Part shown: piece by piece, positions 39,401 through 51,200 of the stretch
Layout of the letters: each line of letters opens with the position of its first letter
Position numbering within the stretch: position 1 is the first letter of the stretch
Assembly: GCA_948146395.1 (NCBI GenBank)
Contig: OX411555.1
Location: 43,175,725-43,239,724 of the forward strand
Origin: Fragum whitleyi
Lineage: Eukaryota > Mollusca > Bivalvia > Cardiida > Cardiidae
Direction: 5' to 3'
Length of the DNA: 64,000 nt
Position numbers and translations under genes: made by a program
Notes under the pieces: generated by a model
The model's input: only the letters and a program-made list of their open reading frames with translations
Told to the model about the DNA's origin: nothing
Database searches by the model: none

Positions 39401-42400
39401 TCGCGGCAGTGACCAAGGGTCCATCTGGACCTGCAACACGCAGAGTTTTGGGTCAATCAGTCAAGCTCAAGGTCGACCCTTTTTGCCGTTTTTGCCAATT
39501 TGAGTCGCATGGAGCAATGGCTTCGGCCGTGCGATCTGACCTGGGCTCGCGCCAGAGACCAGGGGACCACCTGGACCTAAGGCGATAAGGATTTGGGGTC
39601 CATCTGACAAGGTCAAGGGGGTCAAAGCGGCGATTGAACACGGCACAAAAGTAAGCAAATTGGTCACGACTAGTGCACGCCCATCGGCTGAGCCATCCGA
39701 CCTGGGCTCGCCAACGTGCCCAGGGGACCCGCCCACCTTGCCGCGTTCAGAGGTTCCAATCTCTCGGTCAAGGTCAAGTGGTCCAGAAACCCCATTGAAA
39801 TGCCTACTTTTGGGTTTTTTCACCAACTTGGCACCCGCGCAGCAACGGCTACGGCTGAGCGATCTGACCTGGGCTTGCGCCAGTGCCAAGACGAATCCCC
39901 GGACTTGAGGCCCTAAGAGTTTCAGGTTGACGGGTCAAGCCAAAGGGGTAGAAAACTGCTTCCCAAGTTGCCAATAGTGAAGGCCCCTGGGTGTGTTTTG
40001 GTCTTTTCAAGAGGGAACCGCATGCCTTTAGCCTGTGCGATCTGACCTGGGCTTGCGGCAGTGACCAAGGGTCCATCTGGACCTGCAACACGCAGAGTTT
40101 CGGGTCAATCGGTCAAGCTCAAGGTCGACCCTTTTTGCCGTTTTTGCCAATTTGAGTCGCATGGAGCAATGGCTTCGGCCGTGCGATCTGACCTGGGCTC
40201 GTGCCAGAGACCAGGGGACCACCTGGACCTAAGGCGATAAGGATTTGGGGTCCATCTGACAAGTACAAGGGGGTCAAAGCGGCGATTGAACACGGCACAA
40301 AAGTAAGCAAATTGGTCACGACTAGTGCACGCCCATCGGCTGAGCCATCCGACCTGGGCTCGCCAACGTGCCCAGGGGACCCGCCCACCTTGCCGCGTTC
40401 AGAGGTTCCAATCTCTCGGTCAAGGTCAAGTGGTCCAGAAACCCCATTGAAAATGCCTACTTTTGGGTTTTTTAACCAACTTGGCACCCGCGCAGCAACG
40501 GCTACGGCTGAGCGATCTGACCCGGACGTGCGCCAGTGCCAAGACAAATCCCCGGACTTGAGGCCCTATGAGTTTCGGGTTGACGGGTCAAGCCAAAGGG
40601 GTAGAAAACTGCTTCCCAAGTTGCCAATAGTGAAGGCCTCTGGGTGTGTTTTGGTCTTTTCAAGAGGGAACCGCATGCCTTTAGCCTGTGCGATCTGACC
40701 TGGGCTCGCAGCAGTGACCAAGGGTCCATCTGGACCTGCAACACGCAGAGTTTCGGGTCAATCGTTCAAGCTCAAGGTCGACCCTTTTTGCCGTTTTTGC
40801 CAATTTGAGTCGCATGGAGCAATGGCTTTGGCCGTGCGATCTGACCTGGGCTCGTGCCAGAGACCAGGGGACCACTTGGACCTAAGGCGATAAGGATTTG
40901 GGGTCCATCTGACAAGGTCAAGGGGGTCAAAGCGGCAATTGAACACGGCACAAAAGTAAGCAAATTGGTCACGACTAGTGCACGCCCATTGGCTGAGCCA
41001 TCTGACCTGGGCTCGCCAACGTGCCCAGGGGACCCGCCCACCTTGCCGCGTTCAGAGGTTCCAATCTCACGGTAAAGGTCAAGTGGTCCAGAAACCCCAT
41101 TGAAAATGCCTACTTTTGGGTTTTTTCACCAACTTGGCACCCGCGCAGCAACGGCTACGGCTGAGGGATCTGACCCGGGCTCGCGCCAGTGCCAAGACAA
41201 ATCCCCGGACTTGAGGCCCTATGAGTTTCGGGTTGATGGGTCAAGCCAAAGGGGTAGAAAACTGCTTCCCAAGTTGCCAATAGTGAAGGCCTCTGGGTGT
41301 GTTTTGGTCTTTTCAAGAGGGAACCGCATGCCTTTAGCCTGTGCGATCTGACCTGGGCTCGCGGCAGTGACCAAGGGTCCATCTGGACCTGCAACACGCA
41401 GAGTTTTGGGTCAATCAGTCAAGCTCAAGGTCGACCCTTTTTGCCGTTTTTGCCAATTTGAGTCGCATGGAGCAATGGCTTCGGCCGTGCGATCTGACCT
41501 GGGCTCGCGCCAGAGACCAGGGGACCACCTGGACCTAAGGCGATAAGGATTTGGGGTCCATCTGACAAGGTCAAGGGGGTCAAAGTGGCGATTGAACACG
41601 GCACAAAAGTAAGCAAATTGGTCACGACTAGTGCACGCCCATCGGCTGAGCCATCCGACCTGGGCTCGCCAACGTGCCCAGGGGACCCGCCCACCTTGCC
41701 GCGTTCAGAGGTTCCAATCTCTCGGTCAAGGTCAAGTGGTCCAGAAACCCCATTGAAAATGCCTACTTTTGGGTTTTTTCACCAACTTGGCACCCGCGCA
41801 GCAACGGCTACGGCTGAGCGATCTGACCTGGGCTTGCGCCAGTGCCAAGACGAATCCCCGGACTTGAGGCCCTAAGAGTTTCTGGTTGATGGGTCAAGCC
41901 AAAGGGGTAGAAAACTGCTTCCCAAGTTGCCAATAGTGAAGGCCTCTGGGTGTGTTTTGGTCTTTTCAAGAGGGAACCGCATGCCTTTAGCCTGTGCGAT
42001 CTGACCTGGGCTTGCGGCAGTGACCAAGGGTCCATCTGGACCTGCAACACGCAGAGTTTCGGGTCAATCGGTCAAGCTCAAGGTCGACCCTTTTTGCCGT
42101 TTTTGCCAATTTGAGTCGCATGGAGCAATGGCTTCGGCCGTGCGATCTGACCTGGGCTCGTGCCAGAGACCAGGGGACCACCTGGACCTAAGGCGATAAG
42201 GATTTGGGGTCCATCTGACAAGTACAAGGGGGTCAAAGCGGCGATTGAACACGGCACAAAAGTAAGCAAATTGGTCACGACTAGTGCACGCCCATCGGCT
42301 GAGCCATCCGACCTGGGCTCGCCAACGTGCCCAGGGGACCCGCCCACCTTGCCGCGTTCAGAGGTTCCAATCTCTCGGTCAAGGTCAAGTGGTCCAGAAA

Positions 42401-45400
42401 CCCCATTGAAAATGCCTACTTTTGGGTTTTTTAACCAACTTGGCACCCGCGCAGCAACGGCTACGGCTGAGCGATCTGACCCGGACGTGCGCCAGTGCCA
42501 AGACAAATCCCCGGACTTGAGGCCCTATGAGTTTCGGGTTGACGGGTCAAGCCAAAGGGGTAGAAAACTGCTTCCCAAGTTGCCAATAGTGAAGGCCTCT
42601 GGGTGTGTTTTGGTCTTTTCAAGAGGGAACCGCATGCCTTTAGCCTGTGCGATCTGACCTGGGCTCGCAGCAGTGACCAAGGGTCCATCTGGACCTGCAA
42701 CACGCAGAGTTTCGGGTCAATCGGTCAAGCTCAAGGTCGACCCTTTTTGCCGTTTTTGCCAATTTGAGTCGCATGGAGCAATGGCTTTGGCCGTGCGATC
42801 TGACCTGGGCTCGTGCCAGAGACCAGGGGACCACTTGGACCTAAGGCGATAAGGATTTGGGGTCCATCTGACAAGGTCAAGGGGGTCAAAGCGGCAATTG
42901 AACACGGCACAAAAGTAAGCAAATTGGTCACGACTAGTGCACGCCCATTGGCTGAGCCATCTGACCTGGGCTCGCCAACGTGCCCAGGGGACCCGCCCAC
43001 CTTGCCGCGTTCAGAGGTTCCAATCTCACGGTAAAGGTCAAGTGGTCCAGAAACCCCATTGAAAATGCCTACTTTTGGGTTTTTTCACCAACTTGGCACC
43101 CGCGCAGCAACGGCTACGGCTGAGCGATCTGACCCGGGCTCGCGCCAGTGCCAAGACAAATCCCCGGACTTGAGGCCCTATGAGTTTCGGGTTGATGGGT
43201 CAAGCCAAAGGGGTAGAAAACTGCTTCCCAAGTTGCCAATAGTGAAGGCCTCTGGGTGTGTTTTGGTCTTTTCAAGAGGGAACCGCATGCCTTTAGCCTG
43301 TGCGATCTGACCTGGGCTCGCGGCAGTGACCAAGGGTCCATCTGGACCTGCAACACGCAGAGTTTTGGGTCAATCAGTCAAGCTCAAGGTCGACCCTTTT
43401 TGCCGTTTTTGCCAATTTGAGTCGCATGGAGCAATGGCTTCGGCCGTGCGATCTGACCTGGGCTCGCGCCAGAGACCAGGGGACCACCTGGACCTAAGGC
43501 GATAAGGATTTGGGGTCCATCTGACAAGGTCAAGGGGGTCAAAGTGGCGATTGAACACGGCACAAAAGTAAGCAAATTGGTCACGACTAGTGCACGCCCA
43601 TCGGCTGAGCCATCCGACCTGGGCTCGCCAACGTGCCCAGGGGACCCGCCCACCTTGCCGCGTTCAGAGGTTCCAATCTCTCGGTCAAGGTCAAGTGGTC
43701 CAGAAACCCCATTGAAAATGCCTACTTTTGGGTTTTTTCACCAACTTGGCACCCGCGCAGCAACGGCTACGGCTGAGCGATCTGACCTGGGCTTGCGCCA
43801 GTGCCAAGATGAATCCCCGGACTTGAGGCCCTAAGAGTTTCTGGTTGATGGGTCAAGCCAAAGGGGTAGAAAACTGCTTCCCAAGTTGCCAATAGTGAAG
43901 GCCTCTGGGTGTGTTTTGGTCTTTTCAAGAGGGAACCGCATGCCTTTAGCCTGTGCGATCTGACCTGGGCTTGCGGCAGTGACCAAGGGTCCATCTGGAC
44001 CTGCAACACGCAGAGTTTCGGGTCAATCGGTCAAGCTCAAGGTCGACCCTTTTTGCCGTTTTTGCCAATTTGAGTCGCATGGAGCAATGGCTTCGGCCGT
44101 GCGATCTGACCTGGGCTCGCGCCAGAGACCAGGGGACCACCTGGACCTAAGGCGATAAGGATTTGGGGTCCATCTGACAAGGTCAAGGGGGTCAAAGCGG
44201 CGATTGAACACGGCACAAAAGTAAGCAAATTGGTCACGACTAGTGCACGCCCATCGGCTGAGCCATCCGACCTGGGCTCGCCAACGTGCCCAGGGGACCC
44301 GCCCACCTTGCCGCGTTCAGAGGTTCCAATCTCTCGGTCAAGGTCAAGTGGTCCAGAAACCCCATTGAAAATGCCTACTTTTGGGTTTTTTAACCAACTT
44401 GGCACCCGCGCAGCAACGGCTACGGCTGAGCGATCTGACCCGGACGTGCGCCAGTGCCAAGACAAATCCCCGGACTTGAGGCCCTATGAGTTTCGGGTTG
44501 ACGGGTCAAGCCAAAGGGGTAGAAAACTGCTTCCCAAGTTGCCAATAGTGAAGGCCTCTGGGTGTGTTTTGGTCTTTTCAAGAGGGAACCGCATGCCTTT
44601 AGCCTGTGCGATCTGACCTGGGCTCGCAGCAGTGACCAAGGGTCCATCTGGACCTGCAACACGCAGAGTTTCGGGTCAATCGGTCAAGCTCAAGGTCGAC
44701 CCTTTTTGCCGTTTTTGCCAATTTGAGTCGCATGGAGCAATGGCTTTGGCCGTGCGATCTGACCTGGGCTCGTGCCAGAGACCAGGGGACCACTTGGACC
44801 TAAGGCGATAAGGATTTGGGGTCCAACTGACAAGGTCAAGGGGGTCAAAGCGGCGATTGAACACGGCACAAAAGTAAGCAAATTGGTCACGACTAGTGCA
44901 CGCCCAATGGCTGAGCCATCTGACCTGGGCTCGCCAACGTGCCCAGGGGACCCGCCCACCTTGCCGCGTTCAGAGGTTCCAATCTCACGGTCAAGGTCAA
45001 GTGGTCCAGAAACCCCATTAAAAATGCCTACTTTTGGTTTTTTTCACCAACTTGGCACCCGCGCAGCAACGGCTACGGCTGAGCGATCTGACCCGGGCTC
45101 GCGCCAGTGCCAAGACAAATCCCCGGACTTGAGGCCCTTTGAGTTTCGGGTTGATGGGTCAAGCCAAAGGCGTAGAAAACTGCTTCCCAAGTTGCCAATA
45201 GTGAAGGCCTCTGGGTGTGTTTTGGTCTTTTCAAGAGGGAACCGCATGCCTTTAGCCTGTGCGATCTGACCTGGGCTCGCGGCAGTGACCAAGGGTCCAT
45301 CTGGACCTCCAACACGCAGAGTTTCAGGTCGATCGGTCAAGCTCAAGGTCGACCCTATTTGCCGTTTTTGCCAATTTGAGTCGCATGGAGCAATGGCTTC

Positions 45401-45486
45401 GGCCGTGCAATCTGACCTGGGCTTGCGCCAGAGACCAGGGGACCACCTGGACCTAAGGCGATAAGGATTTGGGGTCCATCTGACAA
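36347..45486 (+). repeat. Three-unit higher-order repeat, 1,958-1,959 bp, 4 2/3 copies
   Basis: Three distinguishable units (a, b, c) repeat in order. Unit a has cggacgtgcgcc (cgtg at 36611, 38569, 40527, 42486, 44445). Unit b has ctcacggtaaagg and cattggctgagccatctg. Unit c has gccctaagagttt. Copies are 36,347-38,304, 38,305-40,262, 40,263-42,221, 42,222-44,180 and 44,181-45,486 (a and b only). The period rises from 1,958 to 1,959 because unit c gained the extra A in copies 3 and 4. Copies 3 and 4 are almost identical, so this is the most recently homogenised part of the window. In copy 5, unit b has lost the gtaaagg variant. Confidence 0.95.
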
Positions 45487-46548
45487 GGTCAAGGGGGTCA
45501 AAGCGGTTATTGAACACAGCACAAAAGTAAGCAAATTGGTCATGACTAGTGCACGCCCATCGGCTGAGCCATCTGACCTGGGCTTGCCAACGTGCCCAGG
45601 GGACCCGCCCACCTTGCCGCGTTCAGAGGTTCCAATCTCTTGGTCAAGGTCAAGTGGTCCAGAAACCCCATTGAAATGCCTACTTTTGGGTTTTTTCACC
45701 AACTTGGCACCCGCGCAGCAACGGCTACGGCTGAGCGATCTGACCCGGGCTCGCGCCAGTGCCAAGACGAATCCCTGGACTTGAGGCCCTATGAGTTTTG
45801 GGTTGACGTGTCAAGCCAAAGGGGTAGAAAACTGCTTCCCAAGTTGCCAATAGTGAAGGCCTCTGGGTGTGTTTTGGTCTTTTCAAGAGGGAACCGCATG
45901 CCTTTAGCCTGTGCGATCTGACCTGGGCTCGCGGCAGTGACCAAGGGTCCATCTGGACCTGCAACACGCAGAGTTTCGGGTCGATCGGTCAAGCTCAAGG
46001 TCGACCCTTTTTGCCGTTTTTGCCAATTTGAGTCGCATGGAGCAATGGCTTCGGCCGTGCGATCTGACCTGGGCTCGCGCCAGAGACCAGGGGACCACCT
46101 GGACCTAAGGCGATAAGGATTTGGGGTCCAACTGACAAGGTCAAGGGGGTCAAAGCGGCGATTGAACACGGCACAAAAGTAAGCAAATTGGTCACGACTA
46201 GTGCACGCCCATCGGCTGAGCCATCCGACCTGGGCTCGCCAACGTGCCCAGGGGACCCGCCCACCTTGCCGCGTTCAGAGGTTCCAATCTCTCGGTCAAG
46301 GTCAAGTGGTCCAGAAACCCCATTGAAATGCCTACTTTTGGGTTTTTTCACCAACTTGCAACCCGCGCAGCAACGGCTATGGCTGAGCGATCTGACCCGG
46401 GCTCGCCCCAGTGCCAAGACGAATCCCCGGACATGAGGCCCTATGAGTTTCGGGTTGACGGGTCAAGCCAAAGGGGTAGAAAACTTCTTCCCAAGTTGCC
46501 AATAGTGAAGGCCTCTGGGTGTGTTTTGGTCTTTTCAAGAGGGAACCA

Positions 46549-48214
46549 CATGCCTTTAGCCTGTGCGATCTGACCTGGGCTCGCGGCAGTGACCAAGGGT
46601 CCATCTGGACCTGCAACACGCAGAGTTTCGGGTCGATCAGTCAAGCTCAAGGTCGACCCTTTTTGCCGTTTTTGCCAATTTGAGTCGCATGGAGCTATGG
46701 CTTCGGCCGTGCGATCTGACCTGGGCTCGCGCCAGAGACCAGGGGACCACCTGGACCTAAGGCGATAAGGATTTGGGGTCCATCTGACAAGGTCAAGGGG
46801 GTCAAAGCGGCGATTGAACACGGCACAAAAGTAAGCAAATTGGTCACGACTAGTGCACGCCCATTGGCTGAGCCATCCGACCTGGGCTCGCCAACGTGCA
46901 CAGGGGACCCGCCCACCTTGCCGCGTTCAGAGGTTCCAATCTCTCGGTCAAGGTCAAGTGGTCCAGAAACCCCATTGAAATGCCTACTTTTGGATTTTTT
47001 CACCAACTTGGCACCCGCGCAGCAATGGCTACGGCTGAGCGATCTGACCCGGGCTCACCCCAGTGCCAAGACGAATCCCTGGACTTGAGGCCCTATGAGT
47101 TTCGGGTTGACGGGTCAAGCCAAAGGGGTAGAAAACTGCTTCCCAAGTTGCCAATAGGGAAGGCCTCTGGGTGTGTTTTGGTCTTTTCAAGAGGGAACCG
47201 CATGCCTTTAGCCAGCTGTGCGATCTGACCTGGGCTCGCGGCAGTGACCAATTGTCCATCTGGACCTGCAACACCTAGAGTTTCGGGTCGATCGGTCAAG
47301 CTCAAGGTCGACCCTTTTTGCCGTTTTTGCCAATTTGAGTCACATGGAGCAATGGCTTTGGCCGTGCGATCTGACCTGGGCTCGCGCCAGAGACCAGGGG
47401 ACCACCTGGACCTAAGGCGATAATGATTTGGGGTCCATCTGACAAGGTCAAGGGGGTCAAAGCGGCGATTGAACACGCAAAAAAGTAAGCAAATTGGTCA
47501 TGACTAGTGCACGCCCATCGGCTGATCCATCCGACCTGGGCTCGCCAACGTGCCCAGGGGACCCGCCCACCTTGCCACGTTCAGAGGTTCCAATCTCTCG
47601 GTGAAGGTCAAGTGGTCCAGAAACCCCATTGAAATGCCTACTTTTGGGTTTTTTCACCAACTTGGCACCCGCGCAGCAACGGCTACGGCTGAGCGATCTG
47701 ACCCGGCCTCGCGCCAGTGCCAAGACAAATCCCCGGACTTGAGGCCCTATGAGTTTCGGGTTGACAGGTCAAGCCAAAGGGGTAGAAAACTGCTTCCCAA
47801 GTTGCCAATAGTGAAGGCCTCTGGGTGTGTTTTGGTCTTTTCAAGAGGGAACCGCATGCCTTTAGCCTGTGCGATCTGACCTGTGCTCGCGGCAGTGACC
47901 AAGGGTCCATCTGGACCTGCAACACGCAGAGTTTCGGGTCGATCAGTCAAGCTCAAGGTTGACCCTTTTTGCCGTTTTTGCCAATTTGAGTCGCATGGAG
48001 CAATGGCTTTGGCCGTGCGATCTGACCTGGACTCGCGCCAGAGACCAGGGGACCACCTGGACCTAAGGTGATAAGGATTTGGGGTCCATCTGACAAGGTC
48101 AAGGGGTTCAAAGCGGCGATTGAACACGGCACAAAAGTAAGCAAATTGGTCACGACTAGTGCACGCCCATCAGCTGAGCCATCCGACCTGGGCTCGCCAA
48201 CGTGCCCAGGGGAC
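46549..48214 (+). repeat. 1.67-kb block, copy 2, right of the three-unit repeat
   Basis: Its right end is marked by ggggacacgcccacc, where copy 1 has the common ggggacccgcccacc. The sequence following it here (gacacgcccaccttgccaca) resembles the unit anchored at 50,102, which suggests exchange at that edge. Together with copy 1 it brackets the higher-order repeat. Confidence 0.9.
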
Positions 48215-51200
48215 ACGCCCACCTTGCCACATTCAGAGGTTCCAATCTCTCGGTCAAGGTCAACTGGTCCAGAAACCCCATTGAAATGCCTACTTTTGGG
48301 TTTTTTCACCAACTTGGCACCCGCGCAGCAACGGCTACGGCTGAGCGATCTGACCCGGGATCGCGCCAGTGCCAAGACAAATCCTGGGACTTGAGGCCCT
48401 ATGAGTTTCGGGTTGACGGGTCAAGCCAAAGGGGTAGAAAACTGCTTCCCAAGTTGCCAATAGGGAAGGCCTCTGGGTGTGTTTTGGTCTTTTCAAGAGG
48501 GAACCACATGCCTTTAGCCTGTGCGATCTGACCTGGGCTCGCGGCAGTGACCAAGGGTCCATCTGGACCTGCAACACGCAGAGTTTCGTCTCGGTCGGTC
48601 AAGCTCAAGGTCGACCCTTTTTGCCGTTTTTGCCAATTTGAGTCGCATGGAGCAATGGCTTCAGCCGTGCAATCTGACCTGGGCTCGCGCCAGAGACCAG
48701 TGGACCACCTAGACCTAAGGCGATAAGGATTTGGGGTCCATCTGACAAGGTCAAGGGGGTCAAAGCGGCAATTGAACACGGCACAAAAGTAAGCAAATTG
48801 GTCACGACTAGTGCATGCCCATCGGCTGAGCCATCTGACCTGGGCTCGCCAACATGTCCAGGGGACCCGCCCACCTTGCCGCGTTCAGAGGTTCCAATCT
48901 CTCGGTCAAGGTCAAGTGGTCCAGAAACCCCATTGAAATGCCTACTTTTGGGTTTTTTCACCAACTTGGCACCCGCGCAGCAACGGCTACGGCTGAGCGA
49001 TCTGACCTGGGCTCGCGCCAGTGCCAAGACGAATCCCCGGACTTGAGGCCCTATGAGTTTCGGGTTGACGGGTCAAGCCAAAGGGGTAGAAAACTGCTTC
49101 CCAAGTTGCCAATAGTGAAGGCCTCTGGGTGTGTTTTGGTCTTTTCAAGAGGGAACCGCATGCCTTTAGCCTGTGCGATCTGACCAGGGCTCGCGGCAGT
49201 GACCAAGGGTCCATCTGGACCTTCAACACACAGAGTTTTGGGTCGGTCGGTCAAGCTCAAGGTCGACCCTTTTTGCCGTTTTTGCCAATTTAAGTCGCAT
49301 GGAGCAATGGCTTCGGCCGTGCGATCTGACCTGGGCTCGCACCAGAGACCAGGGGACCACCTGGACCTAAGGCGATAAGGATATGGGGTCCATCTGACAA
49401 GGTCAAGGGGGTCAAAGCGGCGATTGAACACGGCACAAAAGTAAGCAAATTGGTCACGACTAGTGCACGCCCATCGGCTGAGCCATCCGACCTGGGCTCG
49501 CCAACGTGCCCAGGGGACCCGCCCACCTTGCCGCGTTCAGAGGTTCCAATCTCTCGGTCAAGGTCAAGTGGTCCAGAAACCCCATTGAAATGCCTACTTT
49601 TAGGTTTTTTCACCAACTTGGCACCCGCGCAGCAACGGCGTTGGCTGAGCGATCTGACCCGGGCTCGCGCCAGTGCCAAGACGAATCCCCAGACTTGAGG
49701 CCCTATGAGTTTCGGGTTGACGGGTCAAGCCAAAGGGGTAGAAAACTGCTTCCCAAGTTGCCAATAGTGAAGGCCTCTGGGTGTGTTTTGGTCTTTTCAA
49801 GAGGGAACCGCATGCCTTTAGCCTGTGCGATCTGACCTGGGTTCGTGGCAGTGACCAAGGGTCCATCTGGACCTGCAACACGCAGAGTTTCGGGTCGATC
49901 GGTCAAGCTCAAGGTCGACCCTTTTTGCCGTTTTTGCCAATTTGAGTCGCATGGAGCAATGGCTTCGGCCGTGCGATCTGACCTGGGCTCGCGCCAGAGA
50001 CCAGGGGACCACCTGGACCTAAGGCGATAAGGATTTGGGGTCCATCTGACAAGGTCAAGGGGGTCAAAGCGGCGATTGAACACGGCACAAAAGTAAGCAA
50101 ATTGGTCACGACTAGTGCACGCCCATCGGCTGAGCCATCCGACCTGGGCTCGCCAACGTGCCCAGGGGACACGCCCACCTTGCCGCATTCAGAGGTTCCA
50201 ATCTCTCGGTCAAGGTCAAGTGGTCCAGAAACCCCATTGAAATGCCTACTTTTGGGTTTTTTCACCAACTTGGCACCAGCGCAGCAACGGCTACGGCTGA
50301 GCGATCTGACCCGGGCTCGTGCCAGTGCCAAGATGAATCCCCGGACTTGAGGCCCTATGAGTTTCGGGTTGACAGGTCAAGCCAAAGGGGTAGAAAACTG
50401 CTTCCCAAGTTGCCAATAGTGAAGGCCTCTGGGTGTGTTTTGGTCTTTTCAAGAGGGAACCGCATGCCTTTAGCCTGTGCGATCTGACCTGGGCTCGCGG
50501 CAGTGACCAAGGGTCCATCTGGACCTGCAACACGCAGAGTTTCGGGTCGATCGGTCAAGCTCAAGGTCGACCCTTTTTGCCGTTTTTGCCAATTTGAGTC
50601 GCATATCGCAATGGCTTCGGCCGTGCGATCTGACCTGGGCTATCGCCAGAGACCAGGGGACCACCTGGACCTAAGGCGATAAGGATTTGGGGTCCATCTG
50701 ACAAGGTCAAGGGGGTCAAATCGGCGAATGAACACGGCACAAAAGTAAGCAAATTGGTCACGACTAGTGCACGCCCATCGGCTGGGCCATCCGACCTGGG
50801 CTCGCCAACATGCCCAGGGGACCCGCCCACCTTGCCGCGTTCAGAGGTTCCAATCTCTCGGTCAAGGTCAAGTGGTCCAGAAACCCCATTGAAATGCCTA
50901 CTTTTGGGTTTTTTCACCAACTTGGCACCCGCGCAGCAACGGCTATGTCTAAGCGATCTGACCCGGGCTCGCGCCAGTGCCAAGACGAATCCCCGGACTT
51001 GAGGCCCTATGAGTTTCAGGTTGACAGGTCAAGCCAAAGGGGTAGAAAACTGCTTCCCAAGTTGCCAATAGTGAAGGCCTCTGGGTGTGTTTTGGTCTTT
51101 TCAAGAGGAAACCGCATGCCTTTAGCCTGTGCGATCAGACCTGGGCTCGCGGCAGTGGCCAAGGGTCCATCTGGACCTGCAACACGCAGAGTTTCGGGTT

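Noticed and set aside
26607..45000. A 128-codon plus-strand frame present in every +A unit
   Set aside because: It is created by the single-base insertion joining two shorter frames. Its spread follows that of the unit subfamily and shows no sign of frame-preserving change.
34799..48214. The paired 1.67-kb blocks and the near-identical copies in 36-45 kb as assembly artefacts
   Set aside because: Not provable here, but the copies carry a few private differences and sit in different local contexts, so I keep them as real with the caution noted.
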